A stretch of DNA of 64,000 nt from Homarus americanus (GCF_018991925.1 NW_024756914.1:6218662-6282661), one strand, 5' to 3'; counted from the stretch's first letter, positions 21,291 through 32,169 are shown. Numbers and translations: made by a program. Notes: generated by a model not told the origin, from the letters alone.

Positions 21291-21349
21291 CTCCCACCAC
21301 CACGCTGTCTGGGGGGGCGTGGGAGTGGTGTAATGGAGTGTGAGGGAGG

Positions 21350-21610
21350 TGAGAAGGAAAGTGATTGAGGGTGTTGGGGGGAGGGAGGGAGGGAGGAGGG
21401 AGGGTGTGTGTGTGTGGAACAGAGACCAGTGATGGAGGAGGAGAGAGTGAGGAGAGAATGGGGGGAGGTAGGGAGGAGGGGGAGGGGGGGGGGGCAATAT
21501 AAACGCATCAACATAAACACTGATTAAGAGGCACGGGGTAAACCTCACTCGCTACCACAACTACCAGTACACAGTATTTAGGTAGGTGTGTGTATGTATG
21601 TGTATGTATG

Positions 21611-21649
<39 letters not shown>

Positions 21650-21660
21650 GTATCTATCTC
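21350..21660. repeat. G-rich tract and (GTAT)/(CTAT) repeats
   Basis: GGGAGGGAGGAGGGAGG at 21370-21495, then (GTAT)n and (CTAT)n at 21588-21655. Confidence 0.9.
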
Positions 21661-21822
21661 CCGGTACACACACACACACTTCATTGTTAGTGATTTTATT
21701 TTCCTTGGTTAACTTTATTCATTTCATCATTATTATTGTATTTTATTTATTTAATACATGTTCATGGTCTTGTTTTATACATGTATAGTGAAGGTATATG
21801 TTATTTACAGGTACTGGTTCCT

Positions 21823-21885
21823 GGCTCAGTGGGTGCGGTGTTCCCTTCACGGAGGAAAGGTCACGGGTTCGTATGTGCTCTCTGT
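21823..21885 (+). mobile_element. tRNA-like SINE head (A and B box)
   Basis: TGGCTCAGTGG matches the polymerase III A box (TRGYNNARNGG), and GGGTTCGTAT about 40 bases later resembles a B box (GGTTCGANTCC) with a mismatch. Spacing is tRNA-like but the acceptor stem does not pair, so a SINE or tRNA pseudogene is the best call. No poly-T terminator or tail was identified. Confidence 0.45.
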
Positions 21886-21949
21886 CCTTGTACACTGGCC
21901 TTTGTACACCTAGTTATAATTGAGTACACTGCAATATCTGGTGTGCTGG

Positions 21950-22110
21950 CCCAACACAACACAACGCAACACACAACACAACACAACCCAACACAACCCA
22001 ACCAAGGTCAACCTCGCCTCACTTCTAACCTGACTTAACACAACCCAGCTCAACCCAACCCAAGGTCAACCTCGCCTCACCTCTCACTTGACCCAGCCCA
22101 GCCACCAAGC
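21950..22110. repeat. CAACACAACAC tract with ~54-bp duplication
   Basis: (ACAAC)n-type sequence followed by two copies of a block containing CCAAGGTCAACCTCGCCTCA (near 22001 and 22059). Confidence 0.85.
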
Positions 22111-22800
22111 AAAGAGAAGAAGACAATGAATGAGAGAAACAGATAATAATACACAATGTTTATCTCTCGCCATCTTTTATTATTTATTCACCTTTACCCA
22201 ACACAACAGGTGAGGGGGGGGGGCAGGTACACGCCCACCTAAACATTAAACGCCTAAACAGGTTGAGGGAGGGGAAAAAACCCCCAACCCCAGATGATAA
22301 GCGAGGAGAGTAAATAAACAGTATTATTAGATAGCCAGGTAGGTAATCAAGGTAGTTTCACCAGGTAAGTCTACTAGTGTTCTACCTGTGATCAATGTTG
22401 TCGGAAAAAATAAATTTCACAAGAAGAAGAAGAGGAGAGAGATAATGCATGATGTTAGGTACGGCATCACAAGGTTAAGTTAGGTTGGGTTAGGTTAGGT
22501 TAGGCTCACCCCAAACTTAGGATAGGAGAAAGCATTTGATTAAGGTAGAGTCTCTGGGTAATTTAGAGACCATGTTGGGTATTATCAGTGTCGTAGCTCA
22601 CAAGTAGCATACGATTTTATCTATAATTTCGCAGGGAGATGAGGGAGGGAAGAGATGTAATTTAACGGAGGTACTATTGTGAGTCCTTATATGTGTCGTA
22701 AATAGTGAGTTAGTGAGGATAGTTCTTGCTTCACCAGGTAGGGGAGAGAGCAAGCGTCTTAATGTGATGTAGTCTTGTGAGGTGTGTGTGTGTGTTATGA
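22111..22800. other. Mostly unique DNA, one TTAGG cluster
   Basis: Unique sequence with a short TTAGG/TTGGG cluster at 22472-22506. A donor-like CAGGTAAGT at 22364 has no supporting exon. Nothing else recognised. Confidence 0.5.
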
Positions 22801-22821
22801 TGTGGAGTTGAGAAGAGCACT

Positions 22822-22822
22822 G

Positions 22823-22854
<32 letters not shown>

Positions 22855-22885
22855 GTTATTATTATTATTATTATTGTTATTATTA

Positions 22886-22946
<61 letters not shown>
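22822..22946. repeat. (ATT)n microsatellite, ~42 units
   Basis: Near-pure ATT tract with three GTT interruptions. Confidence 0.98.
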
Positions 22947-22947
<1 letters not shown>

Positions 22948-22949
22948 TG

Positions 22950-23480
22950 GATGGGGGGAGAGTTAGCCTGTGTTAGTTAGGTGTTGACATTATATATAAA
23001 GTTAGTTATTATTATTTTAGTGTGAGGGGCGTGAACTGGACATGGCAGGTGGCACGTGCTGATGACAGTGACACGCGCCACACCTGTCATACACCTGAGT
23101 GCCGGGCCAAAATGATCGTACATGAGGAAATAAATTAAAAAGTGAATTTACATTTTCTTTATCTTTGGGTGTCGCTTCTGGTAAGGTGGTGGTTATATAC
23201 AGGTGGGTGAGTGGATGGATGGTGGAGGTGGAGGAGGTGGATAAGAGGAGGTGAATTATCCATAACAATAATAAACAATATATAGTACATGGGATAAAAT
23301 TTGGAGGGGGTCAGTGAAGAGGGAGACAGATTACGCAGGTGTGTGGCAGGACAGGTGAGGTGCCACAGGTGTTGACTCATTAAGTATTCAGGCAGGTGTG
23401 TGTGTGGGCCGTGGAGCTGGGGTGAATATTCATAGTGGTGAGCTGGTGGTATATTCTCTCGGCTTACAACACCTGGTGGG
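22950..23480. other. Unique DNA with E-box words, nothing recognised
   Basis: Repeat-poor sequence containing CACGTG and several CAGGTG/CACCTG words at 23040-23100. A GGTGGAGG patch lies at 23215-23255. No gene found. Confidence 0.4.
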
Positions 23481-23482
23481 CG

Positions 23483-23630
23483 TGTGTGGCCACCAGGGTG
23501 TGTGTGGCCATCAGGGCGTGTGTGGCCACCAGGGTGTGTGTGGCCACCAGGGTGTGTGGCCACTAGGGCGTGCGTTCATATAATTAGGATGATTCATGTG
23601 CATTGAGTTTTGTGGTAGTCAGGGTAGTGT

Positions 23631-23667
<37 letters not shown>

Positions 23668-23780
23668 GGGACTGCCACCCACCACCACCCACCCACATCC
23701 CCCCACCCACACCTACCTCCCCCACCTACCTCCCCCCACCCACATCCACCTCCCTCCTTCCACCCACCTCCCACCCACCA
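23483..23780. repeat. 18-bp repeat, (CT)n, CCCACC tract
   Basis: Five copies of TGTGGCCACCAGGGTGTG (23483-23575), (CT)n 23635-23665, and CCCACCTACCTCCCC-type sequence to 23780. Confidence 0.93.
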
Positions 23781-24006
23781 CTAAAGAACGAACTTGGGAT
23801 TATGGTGATGTATATATGTATGTATGACACACTACTGATGTATCGCTCCATAAAGTGTATCTTTACAGCGAGGAGGAGGGGGGTGTCGATGAATCTCAGA
23901 ATGAACACTGTGACTCCTGTTGTCTCGGTATTGAATGTTGTCAGAATCCTTCGTCCGTTGTGTCATATTGTCTCGCGCAAAATCGTATAGGTACTTTTTT
24001 GGAGCG

Positions 24007-24046
<40 letters not shown>

Positions 24047-24299
24047 TTTACCACTCGTGTTTAAGATGCCGGAAACCCTGTGGTAATAATCCTTTCCGTC
24101 CGTCCGTCTCCACTGATTCATCGTTGGAGGAGTGGTGAGGTAGGGGTGGAGTGGTGAGGTAGGTGTAGGAAGGGTTAAGGGTGAGGTACTGTGGGTGTAG
24201 GGAGAGGGGTGTAGGGGGTTCCCACGGTAACACGCGCACCTGCCTGGCTCAAGACACAAGATTGCCCCAGGTGTTATGGAAGATATTACGTGTGGCTCC
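23781..24299. other. Unique DNA with (CA)n, nothing recognised
   Basis: Unique sequence with (CA)16 at 24011-24042 and a GTCCGTCC run at 24092. Short frames on both strands (60-112 codons) carry no recognisable domain. Confidence 0.45.
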
Positions 24300-24935
24300 A
24301 CCCTCCTCCCACCTACCCCTCCCTACCCCTTCCTCCTCCCCTTCCTCCTCCCCCTCTACATTCTACCCCTCCCCCCCTCCCTCCTACTCCTCCCTCCCAC
24401 TTCCCTCCTCCTCCCCTCCCACTTCCCTCTTCCTCCTCCCTCCTACCCCCTCCTCCCTCTCCTCATCTCCTCCCCTCCCCATCCTCCTCCTCCCCCATCC
24501 TCCTCCTCCCCCATCCTCCTCCATCCTCCCCCTCCCCCCATCCTCCTCCATCCTCCCCCTCCCCTCCCCCATCCTCCTCCATCCTTCTCCTCCCCCCATC
24601 CTCCTCCATCCTCCCCCTCCCCATCCTCCTCCATCCTCCCCTCCTCCCTCCATCCTTCTCCTCCCCCCTCCTCTCCTTCCTCCATCCTCTCCATCTTCCC
24701 TCATCCTCCCTCCCCCATCCTCTCCCCATCTCCTCCTCCTCCCCCTCCTCCCCTCCATCCTTCTCCTCCCCATCCTCCTCCATCTTCCTCCCCCATCCTC
24801 CTCCATCTTCCCTCCCCATCTCCTCCTCCCCCTTCCCATCCTCCCCATCTCCCTCCCCATCCTCCTCCATCCTCCCTCCCCTCCTCTCCCATCCTCCTCC
24901 TCCCCCATCCTCCCTCTCCCCCAACCCCCATCCTC
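24300..24935. repeat. ~630-bp polypyrimidine tract (CCATCCTCCTCC)
   Basis: Almost pure C/T plus-strand sequence with occasional A, made of CATCCTCCTCCATCCTCCCC-like units of 15-33 bp. All three plus frames and several minus frames stay open for 160-280 codons, a composition artefact. Mirror symmetry makes intramolecular triplex (H-DNA) plausible. Confidence 0.93.
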
Positions 24936-25009
24936 CTCCTGGCACTACCGTAAGTGGCTGTTACTGTTGTGTGAGTATCTGCAGGAATGATCCAGAAGGG
25001 TGGGGCGGG

Positions 25010-25120
25010 GAGAGCCTTCTACCTTCCCCTCCTTCCCTTCCTCTTCCCTCACCACCCCTCCCCTTCCCTCACCACCCCTCCCCTTCCCTCACCCTCCTCC
25101 CCCCTTCCCCTCACCCCTCC
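25010..25120. repeat. 20-bp CT-rich repeat (CCTTCCCTCACCACCCCTCC)
   Basis: About five units, followed by T-rich TTTATTTG sequence (25150-25330) with no gene. Confidence 0.85.
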
Positions 25121-25334
25121 CCGTGTCAACAGATTGATAGGGAATTGTAGTGTTTTAACCCTTTTGTTTGTTTACTTTTTATTGTATATTTTATTTATTT
25201 GTTTATTTCATTTTCTTTGTTTATTTATATTATTCCTTGTTTATTTCCTTTCTTTTGTTGTTTCTTTATTTGTTTTGATTCCTATGAGTTTATTTTCTTT
25301 GTTTATTTTTTGTTCTTGATAACTTCATTTCTTG

Positions 25335-25530
25335 GTTAGGTTATGCTGGGGGTTAGGTTAGGTTATGTTATTATGTTAGGTTAGGTTAGCTTAGGTTAGC
25401 TTAGGTTATGTTAGGTGATGCTGGGGCTAGCTTAGGTACGTTGGGTGATGCTGGGGTTAGGGTTACGTTAGGTGATGCTGGGGTTAGGTTAGAGTGATGC
25501 TGGGGTTAGGTTAGGTGATGCTGGGGAACC
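25335..25530. repeat. TTAGG cluster grading into ~21-bp repeat (GGTGATGCTGGGGTTAGGTT)
   Basis: TTAGGTTAGC units lead into five or six copies of GGTGATGCTGGGGTTAGGTT. Shows a telomere-like motif being captured into a minisatellite unit. Confidence 0.88.
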
Positions 25531-25699
25531 TGTGGGAGGTAATATTCATGTAAACTGTTCAGTAGTTATTCACATTGAACGTCACTTATCAGCAGCTGTC
25601 AGGCGATGCTGTCAGTCATGGCTGTTGGCTGTTGTTTCTTCAGCTGCTAGATCTTTGTTGTGGTGTGTGTGTGTGTTATAGTATAAGTGTACGTCTTTA

Positions 25700-26300
25700 T
25701 TTATGATGTGTGTTAAGTACCGTTTTAAGTGGGTTATGGTGTTGTGGTGTGTGGTTGAGGAGGCTGCGGTAATTGGAGGAGAGATAGTGGTGATGGAGGA
25801 TTGTTGGAGGAAGAGCTGGTGGAGGAGGATGAAGGTGGTGTGTGTGTGTGTCATCTCGGCATCACGGGGGAGGAAAGCAACCTCCACACCGTGTCGTCCT
25901 CCCCCTGTCGAGGTCGCACCCCCCCCCCTCTTGTGTGTTGGGGTGGCCTTGTTCCTCCTCTACAGAAGGAAGGACAAGGAGGACAAAGCAGGAAGAAGCA
26001 GGTATACGAGCAGGAAGAAGCAGGGAGGAAAGAAGCAGAAGTGGCCACAAGCAGGAAAAAGACCAACGACTCTATTGTCTCGCTTACGCTGGGGAGGAGG
26101 ACTTTCTACTGCTGGTGCCTGGAAGGGAGGTGAAAAGGGTTGAGGGAGGAGGAGGAGGAACTTCAGTGCGTGGTGGTCGACGAACTATGATCTTCGTGCA
26201 GGAGGAGGAGGAGGAGGAGGGAGAGGGGGGGGAAGAGAAGAATGAAAAGAGAAAAAAGAAGAAAGGAAGAAGAAGACGATGAACAACAACAACAAATAGA
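25700..26300. repeat. Purine-rich low-complexity (GGAGGA/GAAGAA)
   Basis: Plus-strand GGAGGAAGAAG-type DNA interrupted by CCCCCC at 25915-25930. Several frames of 90-150 codons (Lys/Glu/Arg-rich) are open in parallel, with no recognisable domain. No gene is called. Confidence 0.75.
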
Positions 26301-26439
26301 AATATTGAAGGCGAAGAAGACAGCAAAAGAACAAGACGTAGAAGAAGAAAAAATACGACGCAGAATAAGAAGAAGCGTAACACCCACTATGCAACACTCG
26401 AGTACACCTGTGAGGAAGATGGATGTACTAATTCATACC

Positions 26440-26698
26440 TGTGTCTTCCCCTCCCACCCTCTCTCCCACTCTCTCCCACTGTACCTCTCTCAGCCCTCTC
26501 AATGTATCTTTCCTATCCTCTCCTGTACCTCTCCCATCCTCACTGTACCTCTCCCACCACTGTTTCTCTCCCATCCTAATGCACCTTTCCCGTCTCTCTT
26601 TAAGTCTCCTATCCCACTCATCATCCCCCTCCAGTGCCACTCATCCTCCCTCTCACATCTCCAGTCATCCATTACCACTATCATCTCTCTCTCTTTCG

Positions 26699-26730
<32 letters not shown>

Positions 26731-26800
26731 CTCTCTTCTCCCACTTTCCCTCCTCATCCCCCAACCCTTCCCTCTCTCCTTCCCCAAACCTCTTTCTTCT
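26440..26800. repeat. CT-rich tract with (CT)n
   Basis: TGTACCTCTCCCATCCTC-type ~30-bp degenerate repeats 26480-26600 and (CT)14 at 26699-26726. Confidence 0.88.
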
Positions 26801-26914
26801 CCGCCTCCACCTCTCCCATCCCCCCACCAAGGGCTGTCTACTCTCCCGCGTCTCGGCTGGATGGGACCCTCGTAAAATCGTCTGGAGGTTAATGTTACGG
26901 CCGGCTTATATATG

Positions 26915-27110
26915 TAAAGTGAGGAGGAGGAGGAAGAGGTGGTGGTAGTGGAGGAGGAAGAGGTGGTGGTGGAGGAGGAAGAAGAGGTGGTAGTGGAGGA
27001 GGAGAGAAAGATGAGATGATGAGGAGGAGGATGGAAATGGAGGAGGAAGAAGATGGTATGGTGGTGGTGATGGTGGTAAGACGAGGTGGTGGTGTGATGA
27101 TGGTGAGGAG
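26915..27110. repeat. GGA/GGT tract (GGAGGAGGAAGAGGTGGTGG)
   Basis: About eight degenerate GGAGGAGGAAGAGGTGGTGG units. Confidence 0.9.
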
Positions 27111-27164
27111 GAATGTTGGTAAGGTGTCTGCTGAAGGGGGATAAGATGGAAGAAAGGAGGTTAG

Positions 27165-27530
27165 GCTTGTTTAGGTTAGGTTTGGTTTGTCAGATTGTTG
27201 TAAGGTTGGTTAGGTATATAGTTAGGTCAGGTACAGGTCTGTTATTTGGTTTGGTAAGGTTCAGTGTCAGGGCAGGTGTGTTAGGTTATATAGTAGAAGT
27301 TAAGGAAGATAAACCAATACGCCCTCTAGTATCCACCTCAGGGTCTTTTGATAGAGAAAGATGAGGGGTATCAGGGTGTGAGGGAGGGGGTGACAGTAGT
27401 ATAAGGGTGGGGGTGAGACCGGCGCTACAAGAGCCGGGTGTCAGATTACTATCCAACTCGTAGAGGGTCACAGGCTGCCGCTCCCTCATTGACGCCCCTC
27501 TGCTGGAGATGGTCACTCATTATGGTGGTA
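27165..27530. other. TTAGG-like patch and unrecognised unique DNA
   Basis: TTAGGTTAGGTTTGGTTTG at 27170-27190 grades into unique sequence. A 76-codon minus-strand frame (27286-27516) contains VTLYELDSNLTPGSCSAGL and looks less repetitive than its surroundings, but I do not recognise it and no splice sites or start context support it. Confidence 0.3.
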
Positions 27531-28235
27531 GTGGTGGTGGTGGTGGTGAGGGTGGTGGTGGTGAGGGGTGGTGGTGGTGGTGAGGGATGGTAGTGGTGTG
27601 AGGGGTGGTGGTGGTGGTGAGGGATGGTAGTGGTGCTGAGGGTGGTGGTGGTGAGGGTGGGGTGAGGGATAGTGGTGGTGAGGGTGGTGGTGCTGAGGGT
27701 GTGAGGGATGGGGTGGTGGTGAGGGTGGGGGGTGAGGGATGGTAGTGGTGCTGAGGGGTGGTGGTGGTGAGGGATGGTAGTGGTGGTGAGGGTGGTGGTG
27801 CTGAGGTGGGGTGAGGGATGGTGTGGTGGTGGGGGTGAGGGGATGGTAGTGGTGAGGGATGTAGTGGTGAGGGGATGGTAGTGGTGGTGAGGGTGTGGGG
27901 AGGGTGGGGGTGAGGGATGGTGGTGGTGAGGGTGGTGGTGAGGGATGGTAGTGGTGGTGAGGGTAGTATAGTAGTATTGAAGTGGTCGTTGTTGGGTGAG
28001 GATGGTGTTGGTGGTAGTAGTATTAGTGGTAGGGTTGGTGATGATGGTAGTGGAAGGGTGGTGGTGATGATGGTAGTGAAGGGTGGTGGTGATGATGGTA
28101 GTGAAGGTGGTGGTGATGATGGTAGTGGAAGGGGCTGGTGGTGATGGTAGTAGTGGTAGTTATAGATATAGTAATAGTCGTTGGGGGGGGTGTTGGTGAT
28201 GGTGGTAGTTGTAATTGTTTTGGGGATGGTGGTGG
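27520..28235. repeat. GGT-rich minisatellite (GGTGAGGGATGGTAGTGGTG)
   Basis: ~600 bases of 20-26 bp units built from GGTGGTGGTGAGGGATGGTAG. The distal part is GATGATGGTAGTGAAGGGTG. The centre (27600-27900) shows single-base length changes in G runs. Confidence 0.93.
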
Positions 28236-28249
28236 TGGTAGTTTTCCAA

Positions 28250-28500
28250 TAACCCTCCTCTTACCAAACCCTCCTCCTCACCCCATATTAAACCCCTACC
28301 CTCTCCCATCCCCTGCCCCTCCTCTCCTCCCTCCTCCCCCTCCCTCCTCTCCCCTCCCCCTCCCTCCTCTCCCTACCTTCCCTCCCCTTCTCCCCTCCCT
28401 CCCTCCTCCTCCCTCCCTCCCCACCCTCCCTCCTCTCCCCCACCTCCCCCCTACCCTACCCTCTCTCCCTCTCCCTCCCCACCCCCCCAAACGTAACAGG
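28250..28500. repeat. CT-rich low-complexity tract
   Basis: CCTCCCTCCTCTCCCC-type sequence; proline-rich frames are artefacts. Confidence 0.88.
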
Positions 28501-28581
28501 GAGAGATCCTCCTTCATCCCCTAATATGTGTGGTTTTTAATCTCTTATCATAAACACATAGACGGGTCCTATTACTGACTT

Positions 28582-28755
28582 GTGGTCGTGGTAACTCTTT
28601 TAACACTCGTAGCGTGGTCGTGGTAACTCTTTTAACACTAGTAGCGTGGTCGTGGTAACTCTTTTAACACTCGTAGCGTGGTCGTGGTAACTCTTTAACA
28701 CTAGTAGCGTGGTCGTGGTAACTCTCAACACTAGTAGCGTGGTCGTGGTAACTCA
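28582..28755. repeat. 32-bp minisatellite (AGCGTGGTCGTGGTAACTCT)
   Basis: Six units, each with AGCGTGGTCGTGGTAACTCT followed by TTTAACACTCGT. Units 2 and 4 carry ACTAGT in place of ACTCGT, an alternating pattern that hints at a 64-bp dimer. The last two units have lost 3-5 bases. Confidence 0.95.
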
Positions 28756-28959
28756 CAGGTTGACTGGGTTTTTAAAGTGTCATGGACTGTACGAGTGTTA
28801 GAGTGGATATTATTTTAGCTGGGGTCTGTTAGGTTATGGGGACTGGGGCCTATTTGACCAGCCAGGCTCGATGTTCATAATAACGGGGTAAAGTTTCATA
28901 TACCTGGGTTAGTGGAAGGACTGTAGTGGAGTTATTGTTGTCGTGGGAACCTGACCTTG

Positions 28960-29595
28960 TGGTGGTGATAGTGTGGTGGTGGTGATGGTCGTGGGAGGGA
29001 TGTATGGTAGTGGTGGTAGTGATGTGTGGTGGTGGTGGTGGGTGATGGTGGTCATGATTGTGGTGATGGTGGTTGCTACACCTCACTCTTACCTGCGTTA
29101 GTAAGTATTAATCTACACGACTTGAGTGTGTGGTCACCTAACCTTGATCCCTTGGGAAACCTTACCCTTTCTTCTCGCTGTCCACCACCACCAAACACAC
29201 TATACCACCATTACACATCACCCCACCACACCACCACCCACCACACTCACCACCTCCACCACATCACCACCACCATCCCCACATCACCATCCCCACACCA
29301 CCACCCCCACACCACCATCCCCACACCACACCACCACCACCCCACCCCACCAACCCCACCACCACCCCACCACCACCCCCTCACCACCCCCACCCCCACC
29401 ATCACCACCACCCCCCACCATCACCACCACCCCACACCACCACCCCACCACCACCCCCACACCATCACCCACCCCCACACCATCACCACCCCACACCATC
29501 ACACCATCACCACCACACCATCACCCCACACCACCATCACCCCCACACCACCACCCCACACCATCATCACCACCCCCACACCACCATCACTAACT
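28960..29595. repeat. GGT tract then CCA/CACC tract
   Basis: GTGGTGGTGATGG at 28960-29075 and CACCACCCCACACCACCATC over 29190-29590 are separated by ~110 bases of unique DNA. The complementary compositions could allow long imperfect pairing between the two tracts. Frames of 150-200 codons are artefacts. Confidence 0.9.
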
Positions 29596-29697
29596 CTAAA
29601 TGTTACATCATCTGCTGGCGACCTCAGCTTCACCCCACAGAGGAAATAGACTAAGGACTTGTTGACATTATAAAGAGAACGTGGCTATATAACTCTT

Positions 29698-29699
<2 letters not shown>

Positions 29700-29751
<52 letters not shown>

Positions 29752-30075
29752 TGTGTGTGTGTGTGTGTGTGTTGTGTGTGTGTGTGTGTGTGTGTGTTGA
29801 TAGGAGTATAATAGTGGTAGGTGGTGGTGGTGATGGTCAGAATAGTAGTAGTAGTAGTAGTAGTAGGAGGGTGGGTGGTGGTAGACTGTGGATAGTGGTA
29901 AAAGAGAGGTGGTAGGCTCTGGATAGTGGTAGGATAGTAGAGATAATGGTGTGGTGGGATAGTGGAAATGGTGGGTGGTGGTAATAGATGGATGTATGGT
30001 GGTTGTCGTGGTAGGTGAGTCGTGGTAGGTAAGTGATAGTAGTCGTGGTAGGTGAGTGGTGGTAGTAGTGGTGGT
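29700..30075. repeat. (GT)n tract and GGTGGTAG repeats
   Basis: (GT)n with three single-base breaks at 29700-29797, (TAG)n at 29845-29862, then GGATAGTGGTAGG/GGTAGGTGAGTCGTG degenerate repeats to 30075. Confidence 0.92.
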
Positions 30076-30119
30076 AACAGGAGCCCAGCCCAGCAGTCAG
30101 CCGGCCACCACAGGACTGC

Positions 30120-30265
30120 CACATCACACGGGGCTCCGGGGAATACTCAATGAGGTTTCCGCTGGCCGCATAATTTTCCCGACAACTTCTCTTTTTGCAT
30201 ATGCCGGCCGAATGTTGTGGCGGTGGTGGTGATTGGCGTGGATTTCGGATGGTTATTGCGCAATT
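30120..30265. other. Repeat-free island with octamer and TAAT-type words
   Basis: This ~145-base island of complex sequence lies between GGT-type repeats. It includes the palindrome GCATATGC inside TTTTTGCATATGCCGGCCG (near 30196) and CAATTAATTC (near 30261), words resembling POU and homeodomain binding sites. It could be a conserved non-coding element; that is inference from composition only. Confidence 0.25.
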
Positions 30266-30284
30266 AATTCTTCTGTCGATATGT

Positions 30285-30560
30285 AGTGGTGTGGTGATTG
30301 TTATGGTGTGGTGATTGTTTTGGTGTGGTGATTGTTATGGTGTGGTGATTGCTGTGGTGTGGTGACTCATTGACCCCTTATGCCACCCAGGTCCCTCTTA
30401 TACCACCCCAGGACCCCTTATACCACCCCAGGACCCCTACACCACCCCAGGACCCCCTTACACCACCCCAGGACCCCTTACACCACCCCAGGACCCCTTA
30501 CACCACCCCAGGACCTCTACACCACCCCAGGACCCCCTTACACCACCCCAGGACCCTAGA
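30285..30560. repeat. 18-bp repeat (TGGTGTGGTGATTGTTAT) and 20-bp repeat (CACCACCCCAGGACCCCTTA)
   Basis: Five copies of the first unit (30285-30365) are followed by about nine copies of the second (30380-30557), with TACACC/TTATACC variants. Confidence 0.95.
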
Positions 30561-30784
30561 GGCTTTTAAAAGACACACTTCGGCAAGACAGGTGGACTTC
30601 GTCTTAATAACCTGTGTGTTGCCAAGTTTTATAGCACCATAACGGTGGCTATAGGATGTGGGGGTTGTGGGCGTTGGGTGGGAGAGGGAATAGGGGCGTT
30701 GATAGAGGGTTTGGGTCTAAGATAGGGGCATAATGAAGGGGTTGTGGGCGTGGGGTGGGATAGAGGTAAGGGCGGGGCAGAGTG

Positions 30785-31080
30785 ATTATTTATTTATTTT
30801 TACAGCAGACAACAGCTAATTCATTGTGCACCCCATACTCATCCTGTGGGTGGTAGCGCATAAAGGATTACAGGTCAGAGGTCTCAAGGATGTTTATCAG
30901 AGCCCAGTGGTCAGGATACTGTGGCGTTGAGAGTTAGAGTATTTCTTGTACATTGTTTGTTTAGTTCTGTTCACAGGAGTTGACTTATTCACACGTGTGT
31001 TACATACTGCAGTGTGAGGCAATAGCTGTGGCTACACTTTGTTGTTCACATCTTCTGGACAGGCATTTAATTCCATTGTG
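30785..31080 (-). mobile_element. LINE family A, 3' end (copy 2)
   Basis: The reverse complement contains CACAGGATGAGTATGG, GTGCACAATGAATTAGCTG and an AAATAAATAAATA tail at 30785-30800, matching the 3' end of copy 1 (1890-1981). Further upstream, GAACAGAACTAAACAAACAA and GTATCCTGACCAC also match copy 1 (near 1785-1850). It is truncated at its 5' side near 31080, where it meets copy 3 head to head. Confidence 0.72.
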
Positions 31081-31153
31081 TGTGTCCCATGAGCACTAGA
31101 GTATTTAATATGACGAAAGAAGATACAGTAGAACTTCTGAAATCAACCTCAGG

Positions 31154-32165
31154 ATGACCCTTAGGCTCTTGCATGGTGATCCAGATAACATTGCTTCCAG
31201 GAAACTGTTAGAATATACGAGGATGTTTGGACTAGACCACCTGCACAAAGTTGAGACACAGCAGTGCTTTTTGACCACACATAATCCTTATTTCCAACAC
31301 ACACACACACACACACACGCACACACCGTAACCAACAGACTGCTCATAACATCGCACAACCATCTACACTGACGGCTTTCTGAACACTGTCTGTGGGAGG
31401 GCTGGAAGTGCTGTCATTGTGACTCAACCTAACAGTAATGTAATAGTGAAGGGAGCTAGAATTAATGGTAGTCATCCACTCTACAAACTGAACTATTGCA
31501 TACAGCCTGAAAAATTGTTGCAGACACTGACAGTCTCTTCATCACTGACTCCTTATCCTCACCACTTGCTCTTGATACCCTAAACTCAGAGTGTCACCCG
31601 CTTGTCTCTGAAGTCAGAAAAACTTGCGTCTTGTTAACTGGGATGTTAGGATCAAGCTGCTGTGGATCCCCTCTCACACAGGCCTCAGTCAACATGACAG
31701 AGTTGACGCCTTAGCTAAACTCGCGTCTAACAAGACAATGTTGAGTACAATCTAGGAGTGTCAAAGAGAACCCTAAAAACTGTAATCAGGAAAGAAGTTG
31801 CTGATAAATTTGAGTCAAGTAGACAAGTGCAAACTGGCACTAGTCAATCCATTGTTTACCATGATGAGATGTATCAAGTGAAACATGTATATGGAGCAAG
31901 TACCAAGATCACTACATTACAAGATGATGTAACCGTCAGACTGAGGTTAGGATATAAGCACCTCTGGCTGTGTGCCCCTCAGGTAAATGTGAACAAAATT
32001 AAATGTAAAGTGTGTGGCCAGACATATTGCCACACACTCCAACACTACCTCCTTGACTGAGAGAAAATAGAACCTTTTAGGGACAGGTCCAAGTACAGAG
32101 TGAAATGGCACGGCACTTTATCTCTAGTGGCAAGATAGCCGACATATTAAGATTGTATCCAATTT
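31154..32165 (+). pseudogene. LINE family A RNase H and C-terminal domain, decayed (copy 3)
   Basis: Pieces in three frames make up an RNase H domain. IYTDG (31362) is followed by GRAGSAVIV. TLQTEL is near 31470, ITDSLSS near 31535, and WIPSHTGLSQHDRVDALAK near 31660-31720. All four expected catalytic acids (D, E, D, D) are therefore visible, though split by frameshifts and stops. A 100-codon piece (31758-32060) follows with KHVYGAS, RLRLGYKHLW and a CKVCGQTYCHTLQHYL motif, a C-x2-C-x4-H-x4-H zinc-knuckle-like arrangement. The tail to 32165 is the part shared with copy 1. RNase H plus such a C-terminus is typical of some LINE polyproteins, and I associate this sequence with decapod genomes. 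The frame is broken by a (CA)n insertion at 31300-31326 and at least three further lesions. Confidence 0.78.
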
Positions 32166-32169
32166 GTTT

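Noticed and set aside
21823..21885. Possible functional tRNA gene
   Set aside because: A-box and B-box-like words are present, but the B box has a mismatch, the acceptor stem does not pair and no terminator follows. Listed as a SINE head instead.
24181..25150. Ser/Pro-rich frames up to 286 codons and Gly/Glu-rich antisense frames
   Set aside because: They follow the polypyrimidine tract; composition alone keeps all frames open.
25703..26892. Lys/Glu/Arg-rich frames up to 216 codons in purine-rich DNA
   Set aside because: Parallel frames are open, no conserved domain is visible, and the sequence is GGA/GAA low complexity. A charged coiled-coil gene cannot be strictly excluded but is not supported.
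28960..29590. GGT tract and CCA tract as a designed long hairpin
   Set aside because: They are complementary in composition, but the units are out of register and ~110 bases apart. Mentioned only as a possible weak pairing.
30285..30365. TGGTGTGGTGATTGTTAT array as a regulatory repeat
   Set aside because: No known binding word and no phasing beyond ordinary tandem duplication.
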